From positions 240,228 to 304,227 of the forward strand of contig CAUYUJ010015288.1 in the NCBI GenBank assembly GCA_963575745.1: 64,000 bases of DNA, written 5' to 3'. Shown piece after piece: positions 11,578 to 21,683 of the stretch. Each line of letters begins with the position of its first letter. Positions within the stretch are counted from its first letter, which is position 1. The DNA comes from Prorocentrum cordatum (taxonomy: Eukaryota > Sar > Dinophyceae > Prorocentrales > Prorocentraceae). A program made the position numbers and the translations under genes. Below the pieces are notes generated by a model. That model was not told the DNA's origin and ran no database searches. It was given only the letters and a program-made list of their open reading frames with translations.

Positions 11578-11793
11578 GTACATGGACATTATATTCGAAC
11601 CCTGTGGCCCAAGATGCCCCCCCGACCCCCCGAAATTAATATTGATGGCGTGGCGACGGGGGGGCGTGAGTGGACAGAAATATTCGAACCCCAAAGCACC
11701 GCCTTTACTGAAATCAACATTGATGTCGGGGGCGCGGGGGTGATTTAGAATCTTCCTCGAATGTGAGAGGGTTCGAATATATTGTCCATCTAC
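11578..11793 (+). mobile_element. MITE, copy 1 (TA-flanked, 26-bp TIRs)
   Basis: A 216-bp element. Its ends are inverted: the left end begins gtacatggacattatattcg, and the complement of the right end begins gtagatggacaatatattcg. The arms continue through aaccct and differ at two positions over about 26 bp. TA dinucleotides sit at both edges (11579-80 and 11791-92), as expected of Tc1/mariner-type elements. It has no coding capacity. A nearly identical copy lies at 18301-18513, which fixes the boundaries. Confidence 0.88.
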
Positions 11794-11832
11794 TGTCGCG
11801 CCTCCGACGTGCTGCCAGGTCGTCCGAATGGT

Positions 11833-12150
11833 CGTCAAGCTTGGCGCGTTGCCGCTTGTTTTAATCGATGGCAAGCGTGTGCGCGCCTTTTTTCCGTGAC
11901 ACCGCGATCAGCAGTTTGCCGATAGTGAATAGAGGAGTCGAGGGTGAGCAGGAGGGATGGTGGCAGAAGAAGCCGGAGCATTCGGTCGGTGGAGTAGGCA
12001 GGGGACGGCCAGCCAGCGGGGGCGCTGTGTTGCGTGCCAGATTTTGTTGCCAGCGCTTCACGCGCGAGTCAGGCGTAGCGTGCTGCCGCTTGTTTGAATC
12101 GATGTCAAGCGTGTGCGCGCCTCGACTCCGTGGAACCGCGTTCGGCCGTC
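11833..12150 (+). repeat. ~75-bp direct repeat pair
   Basis: About 11846-11912 and 12084-12150 share gccgcttgttt, aatcgatg and caagcgtgtgcgcgcc in the same order and spacing. Sequence between them is unassigned. Confidence 0.7.
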
Positions 12151-12269
12151 TCCGTTGCAGACGGTGGACGGAGCAGGTCAGGGTGAGCAGGAGGGATGCT
12201 TCGGAAAGGAATCATACATGTAAGAATTCAGACACCGAAATTCAAGACTGAATGGTCCTCTGGTACTCT

Positions 12270-12330
12270 CTTTTTCTCTCTTTTTCTCTCTCTCTCTCTC
12301 TATCTGTCTCTCTCTGTCTCTTTCTCTCTC

Positions 12331-12361
<31 letters not shown>

Positions 12362-13205
12362 TCTCCTCCCCCCCCTGGCGCCCTGAACTTGTTAATCGCT
12401 GGGGTTGATTACCCTGGGAAAACTAAGCACATGAGCTCCCCTACACGAGCAGATGACAATTTTAATTTTCATTGAGTGTTTACACATTAAAACTAAGAAG
12501 TTTTGAACTTTGGATGTTTGCTTCTTCCTTTTCCTCCGCTTCTCCTGCTTTTCCTCCTTCTCATCCTTCCTTTCTTTATTTTCTTATGTATTTAGTTATC
12601 TCTCTCTTTCTATTTCTTTTTCTTCTTGTCCCCCTGGCCCCCTAAACTTGTTTATCGCCGCGGTTGATTATCCGGGGAAAACTAAGCACGTGTACGAGCA
12701 GATGAAAATTCTAATTTTCATTAAGCGTGTATATATGAAATGTGATAAGTTTTGAATTCTGAATTTTGCTTCCTCCTTTCTCTTCTCCTCTTGCTCTTTC
12801 TCCTCCTTCTCATCTCTTCCTCCTCTTCCTCCTCTAACTACTTCCTCTTCCTCTTCTTCTCTTGTTATTTATTTTCCTTCTCGTCTCCCTGCCCCGCTGA
12901 AATTGGTTATCACTGGGATTGATTATCCTGGGACAACTAAGCACATGAGTTCCCCTACACGAGCAGATGAACATTTTAATGTTCATTGAGCGTTTACAAA
13001 TTAGATTTAATAAGTTTTGAACTTTGGATGTTTGCTTCTTCCTCTTCCTCTGCTTCTCCTGCTTTTCCTCCTTCTCATCCTTCTCCTCTTTCTTTTCTTC
13101 TTTCTTTATTATATTTTTCTTTCTATGTCATTTTCTTCTTGTCCCCCTGGCCCCCTGAACTTGTTCATCGCTGCGGTTGATTATCCTGGTACGAGCAAAT
13201 AATTT
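12270..13205 (+). repeat. ~260-bp tandem repeat with CT-rich spacers, about 4 units
   Basis: Each unit has a CT-rich stretch, then ccccctggccccctgaacttg, then a gttgattaycctgg string, aactaagcac and aattttcattgagygttta. Unit landmarks lie near 12375, 12640, 12895 and 13150. AT content is higher than in the surroundings. Confidence 0.8.
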
Positions 13206-13215
13206 TAAACGTTGC

Positions 13216-13595
13216 CACCGCTGGTTTATCTAACCTAGGCCTACCCCTAGGGCCTGTCACTAGGTCTAGACCTACCCTAGAGCCTACCCCTAGGGCCTAC
13301 CCCTAGGGCTTACCCTTAGGATTCCCCCGAAGGCCTACCCCTAGGCCTACCCTAGGCCTACACGCCTAGGCCCATTTCTAGGCTTACCCTGGGCCTACCC
13401 CTAGAGCCTACACCGAGGCCTACCCCAGGCGTGCCCCTGGGGCCTACCCTGGGCCTACCCTAGGCTTACCCCTAGGGCCTACTTCTAAGCCTACCTTGTA
13501 GGGCCTAACCCTAGGCCTACACGCCTAGGCCCTACACCTAGGCCTATACCACTAGGCCTACACTAGGATTACCATAGGGCCTTCAGTAAGCCATA
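13216..13595. repeat. CCTAGG-rich minisatellite
   Basis: Degenerate repeats of cctaccctaggg/cctaggcctac. Because cctagg is self-complementary, the array can pair with itself at many points. No gene. Confidence 0.85.
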
Positions 13596-13603
13596 TCGGA
13601 GAT

Positions 13604-13642
13604 GCGCGCGCGCGGGTGACCCGGCCACCGCGCGCGCGCGCC
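13604..13642. other. GC hairpin
   Basis: gcgcgcgcgcgggtgac faces ggccaccgcgcgcgcgcgc across a very short loop. It is a strong potential stem immediately before the helicase relic. It could be a terminator-like or transposon-end hairpin; nothing decides which. Confidence 0.55.
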
Positions 13643-13833
13643 TCTGAGCTTCACTTCTATATTCTTCACCATTAATATATCAACATTCGATAACAGTAAA
13701 GGTTGGAGGAGGCTTCGAGCGAAACGAGCACACTCGTCGAGGACCATCCAAACGAAACAAACACGTTCTTCGAAGACGTCTCAAGCAAAACGAGCAGCAT
13801 AAGTATACGTAGCCATTTGGTTCTTCACCCATC

Positions 13834-15170
13834 GTGATCCACCTGGGAGACTTCCTGCAGCTGAAGCCGACGGGGGGCAAGGTGTCGCTCATCTCCAGCT
13901 TTGAGGAACTGGCGGCGGCGGGCATCAACCTCGCTCCAGAGTACCAGGCCGTGATGAAGCTCTTCTGCAACACGCCGCTGTGCTTCGAGCTCCAGGCGTC
14001 CAACCGCTTCAAGGACACCAAGCTCCGAGATCTCATGGCGTTCCTGCGCAAACCGGGGAAGCAGGTCCCCGCGGCCATCCGGGCCACATGGGACGCCATG
14101 CAGCTGAAACCCGATGATCGCCGGCTCCGGGAGGAGAGGTTCCAGAACGGCCACATGATCGGGTCCCATTGGGACACCGTGGCGCGGTGGATGAACATGC
14201 GAGCTCACCGGGACGCGGACGTCCTGAAGAAGCCCCTCTTCCTCGTGCAGGCCGCCGACAGGTCTGCACCGACGATGAGCGTCAAGGACGCCGCCAAGAT
14301 GATGAACTGTGCCAACCCGAAGAACACCGGTGGCATGAACGGGCTGCTCCTGGTGCACGTGGGCATGCGGATCCGGCTCCTGGAAGCGCTCGACCTCAAG
14401 AACGGCCTTGTCAAGGATGCCGAGGGGCAGATCGTGCACATCGTCGTGGACCCTCGAGATCGAGACGACGTCGAGAGAGCCGAGAGAGGGGGAGAAGAGG
14501 ATTTACCTGAAGCGCTTGCCGCTGGGGTTCTGGGTGCGCATGGAGAAGTACGCGAGCGCGCCCTTCGTGGACGACCTGAAGCGCCACGACGACAGCCTCA
14601 CGGGGGACCTCGCGGGCCCGCTGGTGTCCATCGAGCCCCGCGCGTCGGAGCCGTTCACCTTCCGCACCTCCAAGGTCACGCGGACGGGCATCCCGTTCTC
14701 GCACGGCAGGGTCATCACCGCGGTGGCGTGCCAGGGGCGCACCGTGCGAGAAGGCGACGGGGCGGGGGAACGGAGCTCCGGGGACGGCCAGACCTCCGAG
14801 GCGCGAGCAGTCCGCGGCCAGACCTCGGTCCTGTGGACTCTCGCCCTGGGCCGTCGGCTCCCCGGCGCGCTGCCCCCTCGGCCGACGTCGCCCAGGCGTG
14901 ATCCTGGACTGCGGCCGCCACGAGGTCGGGAACGGCAAGAAGGAGGACGACGACTGGTGGCTGGAGCTCTACGCACTGCTCTCGCGCGCCACGCGCCACG
15001 AGGACCTCCTGCTCATGCGGGCGCCGCGCATCGAGTTCTTCCTGGCAGGGCCGCCGGAGGGCTTGCGGATGCAGCTGGAGCAGTTTGCGGCGCGCGCGAA
15101 GCGGTGCAGGAGGGAGGCGACGGCCCTCGCCAGGGAGCTCGGCTTCACCGAGTTTATCCGCGAGGCCTGA
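13834..15170 (+). pseudogene. Pif1-family DNA helicase, 5'-truncated, frame-broken
   Basis: Pif1 helicases are 5'-3' ATP-dependent DNA helicases. The reading begins at the Walker-B/motif III area (IHLGDFLQLKPTGGK, the GDFxQL signature). It continues through a long middle region to HVGMRIRLLEALDLKNGLVKD. A one-base shift near a G run (about 14470-14490) moves it to a second frame (EKRIYLKRLPLGFWVRMEKY ... ACQGRT). After a ~150-nt segment (about 14744-14896) a third frame carries VILDCGR ... YALLSRATRHEDLLLMRAP, the motif VI region. The Walker A loop and upstream part are absent. The ~150-nt segment starts with gt and ends near ag and might be an intron, but removing it exactly from gt to ag does not keep frame. 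I treat the locus as a pseudogene; an intron-bearing gene with sequence errors is the alternative. Confidence 0.82.
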
Positions 15171-15952
15171 CTTGTGGAGCGCCCCCCCCGAGCCGCGCCT
15201 TCTCTCGACTGCTCGACTACCTGTTTGGGCCCGCGCCGCGGACGACCCGCGCGCGTCGCTGGGGCCCTCTCAGGGCGACCGGCGCGCTGCGTTTTGCCCG
15301 GCGCCTCGTTCGCCCGTCGTCGCTCTGCCCAGCGGCCGGAGCCTTGCCTGCGATCAGCAAGCCGGCTAGCTCTCTTTCCTCCGCGCAGCGGACGACCCGC
15401 GCGCGTCGCTGGGACCCCTCCGCGGCGACCTGCGCGCGTCGCGGGGGCTCCGCGCTGCGCTGCGCCCGCAGCCTTGGACTTTGGAGTGCGCGGGCAAAGA
15501 GGGAGGAAAAGAAGAGAAGGAAACGGGCGCTATCCTCGTGCGGGGCGCGCCGACATGGGCGTCGCGGCGTGCGGACGCTGCCGACGGCAATTCTGGGGGG
15601 GTCCTTGCGGCGGCCACATTCAGTGTCACGCGTACTCAGAGCCAGTCATGCTCAAACCGTTCACATTCAGATGCAATTACACTGGGCCGAGTCATGCTCC
15701 CATTCATGTACATAGATAGACTCGCTCGCACGCAAACTCTTTCACAAACATACGCACTCGCGCTCGGACCCACCCGCGCTCAGTCTCTCGTACTCAGAAC
15801 TACAATATTTGTTCGTGTTGAGTACCCCCGCCACACATTTCGGCGCACCCTTCATGCGGTTCGTGGCCCCATAGGGAGCGCCACCGAGGAATATATCCAC
15901 AATTTCGGTATTCACAACTACGTATGGTTGGGTCCTTCGCCAGGCTAATTCT
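15171..15952. other. GC-rich unassigned region downstream of helicase
   Basis: Contains a ~30-bp direct repeat (cggacgacccgcgcgcgtcg at about 15238 and 15388). No gene or RNA recognised. Sequence near 15860 (cgtggccccatagggag) resembles the ~90-bp repeat at 39121-39590. Confidence 0.5.
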
Positions 15953-16195
15953 TTTGAGACGTGCGCCGCGTACCTCTCGATATCATCCCCGAGGGAACCA
16001 TCGCGACATGCCCCCCCGCTTCCGCGCCCTCCCCCGCTTCCTCTTAAAGTTGCTTCTGAGTTCGCAGCATGGCGGTGGAGCCTCTCACAGTGCCGTCCCG
16101 ACAGCTTACTCGTCGACCAGGTGCGACCTGGGACATCCTCGCAACTCTGGGCTCCGAGAAAGGGTTCCCCAAACAGGATTTTTATATACCTTTTA
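15953..16195 (+). repeat. Dispersed repeat; inverted copy at 45262-45510
   Basis: Runs from ttgagacgtgcgccgcgtac to aaacaggattttt. The reverse complement of 45262-45510 follows the same order (atatcatccccg, cttccgcgccctcccccgct, cagcatggcggtgg, tcgtcgaccaggtgcgacct). It is therefore part of the array-unit family described for 35010-47528. Confidence 0.8.
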
Positions 16196-16211
16196 GCGAC
16201 GTCTCAAAACG

Positions 16212-16290
16212 TGCCGGAGGAGGAGGATGAGGAGGAGGAGGGGGGAGCAGGCATGAGGAGGAGGAGGAGGAGGAGGAGGAGGAGGGATAA
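16212..16290. repeat. (GGA)n tract
   Basis: gaggaggaggatgaggagg and similar, read directly. Confidence 0.9.
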
Positions 16291-16329
16291 GGAATGGAGT
16301 TGCATGAAAGGGCTTAACAGGAGTCGAGA

Positions 16330-16512
16330 GGTAGAACGGCCCGTTTCGCTTGGGGCATCCTTCGAATACTGAGCTCCGAGATGCCGCGCGCGAGGTGGTC
16401 CAGCCCGTTTCTCCCGAGCCAACCTCACAATGCGAAGCTCCGAGATGCCGCCATGCGCGCCCTGCCTTCCGCCCTCCGCAGACATCCGACGTCGCGATTT
16501 TTGTTTCGAGAC
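16330..16512 (+). repeat. Fragment of the array-unit family
   Basis: gaggtggtccagcccgtttc with gagctccgagatgccgc, then gacatccgacgtcgcgattt. The same blocks occur at 37320-37690 and, inverted, at 43340-43640 and 45500-45880. Confidence 0.75.
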
Positions 16513-16744
16513 GGGCGCCCACGGACTTCTCGATCTCATCCCAACCGTCTTTCCGTCAGGGTTCTTTCTTATGACACCCGCGACGTCCTGCAAGAGCCTC
16601 CAGAGTCTCAGAGGATAGGGACCGTGCACAGCTGGCTCGTGAGGCGGCCACCGGCGATGTGCCAGTCCGAGTGGGACTCGTCTGACGATCTCTCCCTCTC
16701 TCTGTCTCTGTCTCTGACTCGGTGGAGGTAGGGAGGAAGTCGAG

Positions 16745-18185
16745 ATCGACAGGAGAGCGACGCGTTATCCGTTGCAATCCGGGCCGAAATGTCCACCACG
16801 ATCTCCGCCGCGATCCGGGTGCAAATCTCGTCCACCATCCCCGCTGCGATTTGGGCCACAATCTTCGATGCGATCGAAGCTACGTCGATCTCTTCTGAAA
16901 TCCAGAATCAGATGATCACGACGATCTCCGCTGCGATCCAGGCCCAAATATCCATTGCACTTTCCGCAGCGGTCCAAGCCTCCCCGATCATTCCGATCTC
17001 CACTGCGATGCAGGTCCAAATTTCAACCGCGGTCTTCATTGCGATCCAAGCGATCCATGCCAAAACCTCCACGGCGATCCCCGCCGAGATCCATGCGAAA
17101 ATATCCACGGCGATCTCCATTGCGATCCAGGCCAAAATCTCCTCCCTGATCCAGGCCAAAATCTCTTCTCACGAAATCTCCACATCGATCTGCACGGGGA
17201 TCCTAGGTCAAAGCGTCCACGGCGATGTCAGTAACTATCCACGCCAATATCTCCACGACGATGGCCGTGGCGATCCATGCAAACATCTCCACGACGATCC
17301 CTGCGGCGACCCAGGGCAAAATCTCCACGGCGACCGCCGCTCTGGTTTTTATCCAAATCTCCACGGCGAGCTCAGCTGCGATCCAGCCCCAAATCTCCAC
17401 GGGCCCCCCGATGCGATCAAAACCAAAATCTCGACGGCGATTTGTGCCGCAGTCCAGGCCCAAATCTCCAGGGTGACCTTCGTCGGTCCACACCGAAATC
17501 TCCACAGCGATCCCCGCCGCGATCCAAGTACAAAACAACACCATGGCGACTACACCCGCGATCCAGGCCAAATTCTCCACGGCGCTCTCCGCCCTGGTCC
17601 ATACCTAAATCTCCTCGTCGATCTTCGCCGCGATCCAGGCCAAAAAACTACATGCCGATCACCACCGAGATCCTGGATCAAATGATCACCGCGATCTCCG
17701 TCGCGATCCAGGCCAAAATCTCAACGGCACCCCCCGCCACGATCCAGCCCCACATCTCTACGGCGACTTTGCCCCCACGATCCAGGCGAAGATCTCCCAA
17801 GTGCCCCCCGCTGCGACCCATGCGAGAAACCGTCACGACAACCCAGCCAAACTGCCAAATCAAAATCTGCCCGGCGATCTCCGTCGCGATCCAAGCCGGA
17901 ATTTCCACTGCCATCTCCGCGGCGATCTCCGCTGCGATTTCCGCTGCCATCCGATACTTCACCACGATCTTCGCTGTGAAGTATCCCCACGACTTCACGG
18001 CGATCTCCACTGCGATCCAGGCCAAAATCTCCACCGCGATCCCCGCGCCGGTCTTTACCCAAATCTCCTCGTCGATCTCTGCCGTGATCCATGCCAAAAT
18101 CTCCACGTCGATCTCCACCGAGATCCCAGATCAAACGATCATCACCGCGATTTCCGTTGCGATCCAGGCCAAAATCTCCTCCCGG
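16745..18185 (+). repeat. ~30-33-bp minisatellite (cgatccaggccaaaatctcc type)
   Basis: About 1.4 kb of degenerate units of the form gcgatccaggccaaaatctccacggcg. Because the unit is close to a multiple of three, long open frames appear on both strands (Ala/Ile/Ser/Thr-rich on plus, Ala/Ile/Glu-rich on minus). Their composition follows the repeat, not a conserved protein, so I call no CDS. Confidence 0.85.
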
Positions 18186-18194
18186 CCCTCCGCT

Positions 18195-18298
18195 GCTCTG
18201 GAGGAGGAGGGGGAGGAGGAGGAGGAGGAACAGAAGGAGGAGGAGGAGGCGGAGGCGGAGGAGGAGGAGGAAGAGGAGGAGGAGGAGGAGGAGGAGGA
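18195..18298. repeat. (GGA)n tract abutting MITE copy 2
   Basis: gaggaggagg run ending directly before the MITE end at 18301. Confidence 0.9.
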
Positions 18299-18300
18299 CC

Positions 18301-18513
18301 GTACATGGACATTATATTCGAACCCTGTGGCCCAAGATGCCCCCCCGACCCCCGAAATCAATATTGATGGCGTGGCGACGGGGGGGCGTGAGTGGACAGA
18401 AATATTCGAACCCCAAAGCACCCTTTACTGAGATCAACATTGATGTCGGGGGCGCGGGGGTGATTTAGAATCTTCCTCGAATGTGAGAGGGTTCGAATAT
18501 ATTGTCCATCTAC
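18301..18513 (+). mobile_element. MITE, copy 2
   Basis: 213 bp, nearly identical to 11578-11793 throughout, including both TIRs and the TA flanks (18302-03, 18511-12). It lies between a GGA microsatellite and a satellite array. Confidence 0.88.
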
Positions 18514-18519
18514 TGTAGA

Positions 18520-20411
18520 TTTCAAAGGGAATCCTTTTTGCGGAGGAAGGCAATCGGACTCGCCAGCGCAAGACCGAAGCACTGCCAACGCAATGCCAAA
18601 TCAAAACCAAGGTGACCCCAATCCAATGCCAATGCTATGCCAGTGGGGGCAACCTTTGTGTTAGATTTCAATAAGAATCCTCCTGGGGGTTGCAATAGGG
18701 ACCTCGCTGCGACAGGAGGAATTGGACTTCGCCAGCGCAATGCCAGCGCGATGCCAGCGCAATGCCAACGCGATACCAGCGCAATGCCAGTGCGATCCCA
18801 AAGCTGATGCCAATGCAATGCCGTTTGGGAGCAATCCTTTGTGGTAGATTTCAATGGGAATCCTTTTCTGCAGGGGGGGGGGTCAATCGGAATCCTTCTG
18901 CGAAGGGATGCAATCGGACTCGCCAGCGCAATGCCGAAGCAGTGCCAACGCAATGCCATACCAATGCAAAGGCGACCCCAATCCAATGCCAATGCTATGC
19001 CGATGGGGGCAATCCTTTGTGGTAGATTCCACTAAGAATCCCCCGGCGGGTTGCAATAGGAATCCTTCTGCGACGGGAGACATTGCAGCTCGCCAGCGCA
19101 ATGCCCAAGCAGTGCCAGTGCGCGCGATGCCAGCTCAATGCCAATGCGATCTCAAATCCGATGTCAATGCAATGCCGTCTGGGGCAATGTTTTGTCGTCG
19201 ATGTCAGAAGGATTTGTTGTTTGCGGAGGGTTTCAATAGGAATCCTTGTGCGAAGGGAGGCACTAGGACTCGCCAGCGCAATGCCGCAGCAGTGCCACCG
19301 CAATGCCAAACCGATGCCAGGGCGACCCCAATCCAATGCCAATGCCACGCCGATGGGGGCAATCCTGTGTGGCAGATTCCGATAAGAACCCCCCTGGGGG
19401 TTGCAATGGGAATCGTGTTGCTACGGGAGGCATTGGAACTCGCCAGCGCAATGCCAGCGCAATGCCAAAGCAGTGCCAACGCGATGCCAGGGCAATGCCA
19501 GTGCGATCTCAAAGCCGATGCCAATGCAACGTCGTTGGGCGCAATCCTTTGTGGCAGATTTCAAAGGGAATCCTTTTCTGCGGGGGGGGGGTCACTAGGA
19601 ATTTTCCTACGAAGGGAGGGATGAGGACTCGCCAGCGCAATGCCAGCGCAGTCCCAAAGCAGTGCCAACGCAATGCCACACGAATCCCAATTCGGGGCAT
19701 CTTCCCTTGGCTTTTCAATGAGAATCCTTCTGGGCTGATGTCATTGCGAACCATTGCTCAATAGGAATGTGTATGTGAAGGGTTTCAAATGCAGTCCTTC
19801 TGTGGAGGACTTCAATGTGAATCCTTTTCGTGTGTGGGGGGGTCACTAGGCATCCTTCTTGCTGGGGTGGATGAACAAGAATTTTATTGTGGAGCGCCCG
19901 ACTAGGACTCGCCAGCGCAATGCCAACGCAGTGCCAACGCAATGCAAAACCAATGCCATGGCGGTCCCGCTCCAATGCCAATGCGATGCCAATTGGGGAA
20001 ATCCGTTGTGGCATGTTCCAATAGGAGTCCTTCAGTGGAAGGCTTCGCACGGAATCCTTTTGCGGAGGGTTTCAGTATGAACCCTTTTTGCGGAGGGTTT
20101 CAGGCGGAGTCTTCTTCGCAAGGGGGTTTTAATGGGAGTTCTTCTGTGGAGGTTTCCATCAGGATTCGCCAGCGCAATCATTGCGAAGTGCCAGCGCAAT
20201 GCCACCGCACGGCAAAGTACAATTCCAGCGCCATGCCAAACCATTGCCAAACCAATGCCAATGCAATGCCAACGGGGGCGTTCTTTCGAAGCATCTCATT
20301 CGCAATCCTTCTGCAGGTGGTTCCAATAGGAACCAACATGTGGAGGATTTCAATAGCAATCCTTCTTTGGAGGGTTTCGGTAGGAATGCTCCTGTGGAGG
20401 ATTTCACTATG
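18520..20411 (+). repeat. ~180-bp satellite with two alternating unit types
   Basis: Recurring landmark gggggcaatcctttgtgg followed by agattyca at about 18646, 18828, 19007, 19187, 19357 and 19538, then degenerate units to 20411. Each unit also has a block of gccagcgcaatgcc subrepeats. Units alternate between a type with ggaatccttttctgcggggg and a type with cccctgggggttgcaat. The true higher-order period is therefore about 360 bp. Confidence 0.82.
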
Positions 20412-20508
20412 ATGTGGTGGTTTTCAATCGGGATCCTTCCAGAGGTGAGGGCAAATGAGGCCACGTCGGATTTTTGTTTTTTTTTCGCCGCCGCCCCCCC
20501 CCCCGAAC

Positions 20509-20553
<45 letters not shown>

Positions 20554-21683
20554 CGACTTCGCGTTTTTTTTTTCAGGGGGATGGGGGGGGGGGCAAACGG
20601 AGGAAAACAAATCTGGGGCCTCCCTCTCGTCCTCCTCTGCCTCCTCCTCCCCCCCCCCCCCTCCTGCCCCCCCCTTCTCCCATAATCGAGAAAGACACAA
20701 AACAACGGGAGGCAACGCCGCGTTTTTTTTTTTTTGTTTGGGGGGGGGCAGGAAAAGAAAACAGCTCGATTCTGGGGGAACGAAGAAGAAGAGGAGGAGG
20801 AGGAGGAAGAGGAGGAGAAGAAAGGAGGAGGAAGAGGAGGAGTAGGAAAAGAGGGAGAAAAGGAAGAGGGGGAGGAGGAGAAGAAGGAAAAGGAAGAAGA
20901 GGAATAATGTTCGGAAACTCAACGAAACAACTATATGAAAACATTCTTCGAAAGGCGAGGTACTCCACAATCCCCCGTTCTCGAGGAGGAGGAAGAGGAG
21001 TGGGGGGGGAGACAGAAGAGGGAGGAACACGAGAAAGAAGCAGAGAAGCAGAGACAGGTATGATCACAGGGGGGAGACGACCATATCTATATCTATATAT
21101 ATATACACACACGACCATCCTGCGGATGATAAGGAGGTCGGGGGGGGAAGGGGGCCAGCAATGGGCAGCAGTGGTGATTGTTGCGTTGCCGCTCGCTCTT
21201 GGGAGCCTTGGTGTCGAGTTGTCTACGTCATCCTTCGCTCTTGGGCGCCTTGGCATCGTTCTCCCCCCGGGAACCAACGAAATAATAATTTATGTAGTTC
21301 ATTTTGCAAGGGCTTGGAAGCCGTTTGGGCGCGTCGTTCGGACCTCTTGGGGGGTCTTGGAAGCCTTTTGGGGGGCTCGTCGGGGGCCTCTTGGGTGCCT
21401 CTTGGGAGCCTTTCGGGGATGGCGCACGCTTGCTGCTTTTCCGGCACCGCGCGGTCGAGCATCGGAACGTGGGGGCGGCGGGAGCGGGCCGGCGGCGGAT
21501 GCCTCGCAGCGTCGCACAGGCGACGGACGCGGAGGCGGCGGAAATGGTCGACGCAGAAGCGCCAGCAAAGCCTGGCACACCCTATTGCCCGAACGCCGGG
21601 CAGCGTCTGTGCGCGCCGCGTGCAGCGAGACGAGGCGGAGCTGCGACACACTGGCCAAGTCTGGTGCGGGCGTCAGGCGCCAT
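20412..21683. other. Low-complexity DNA, (TA)n, purine-rich tract and reversed CCCCAAGA repeat; no gene
   Basis: (TA)n at 20512-20547, homopolymer C, G and T runs to 20760, a gaggagg/aagagg purine tract at 20780-20905, and tcttgggagcc/ggggtcttgg repeats at about 21340-21420. No gene or RNA recognised. Confidence 0.6.

Noticed and set aside
13216-13595. Telomere-like array
   Set aside because: The unit is based on cctaggcctac and is too variable. It does not match the plant/alga-type telomere repeat.
14744-14895. A canonical GT-AG intron in the plus-strand helicase
   Set aside because: The segment has gt and ag near its ends, but removing it exactly leaves the frame shifted. I record it only as a possibility.
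16789-18431. Long open frames (up to 384 aa) on both strands
   Set aside because: They follow the ~30-33-bp repeat, are open in several frames at once, and show no conserved domain.
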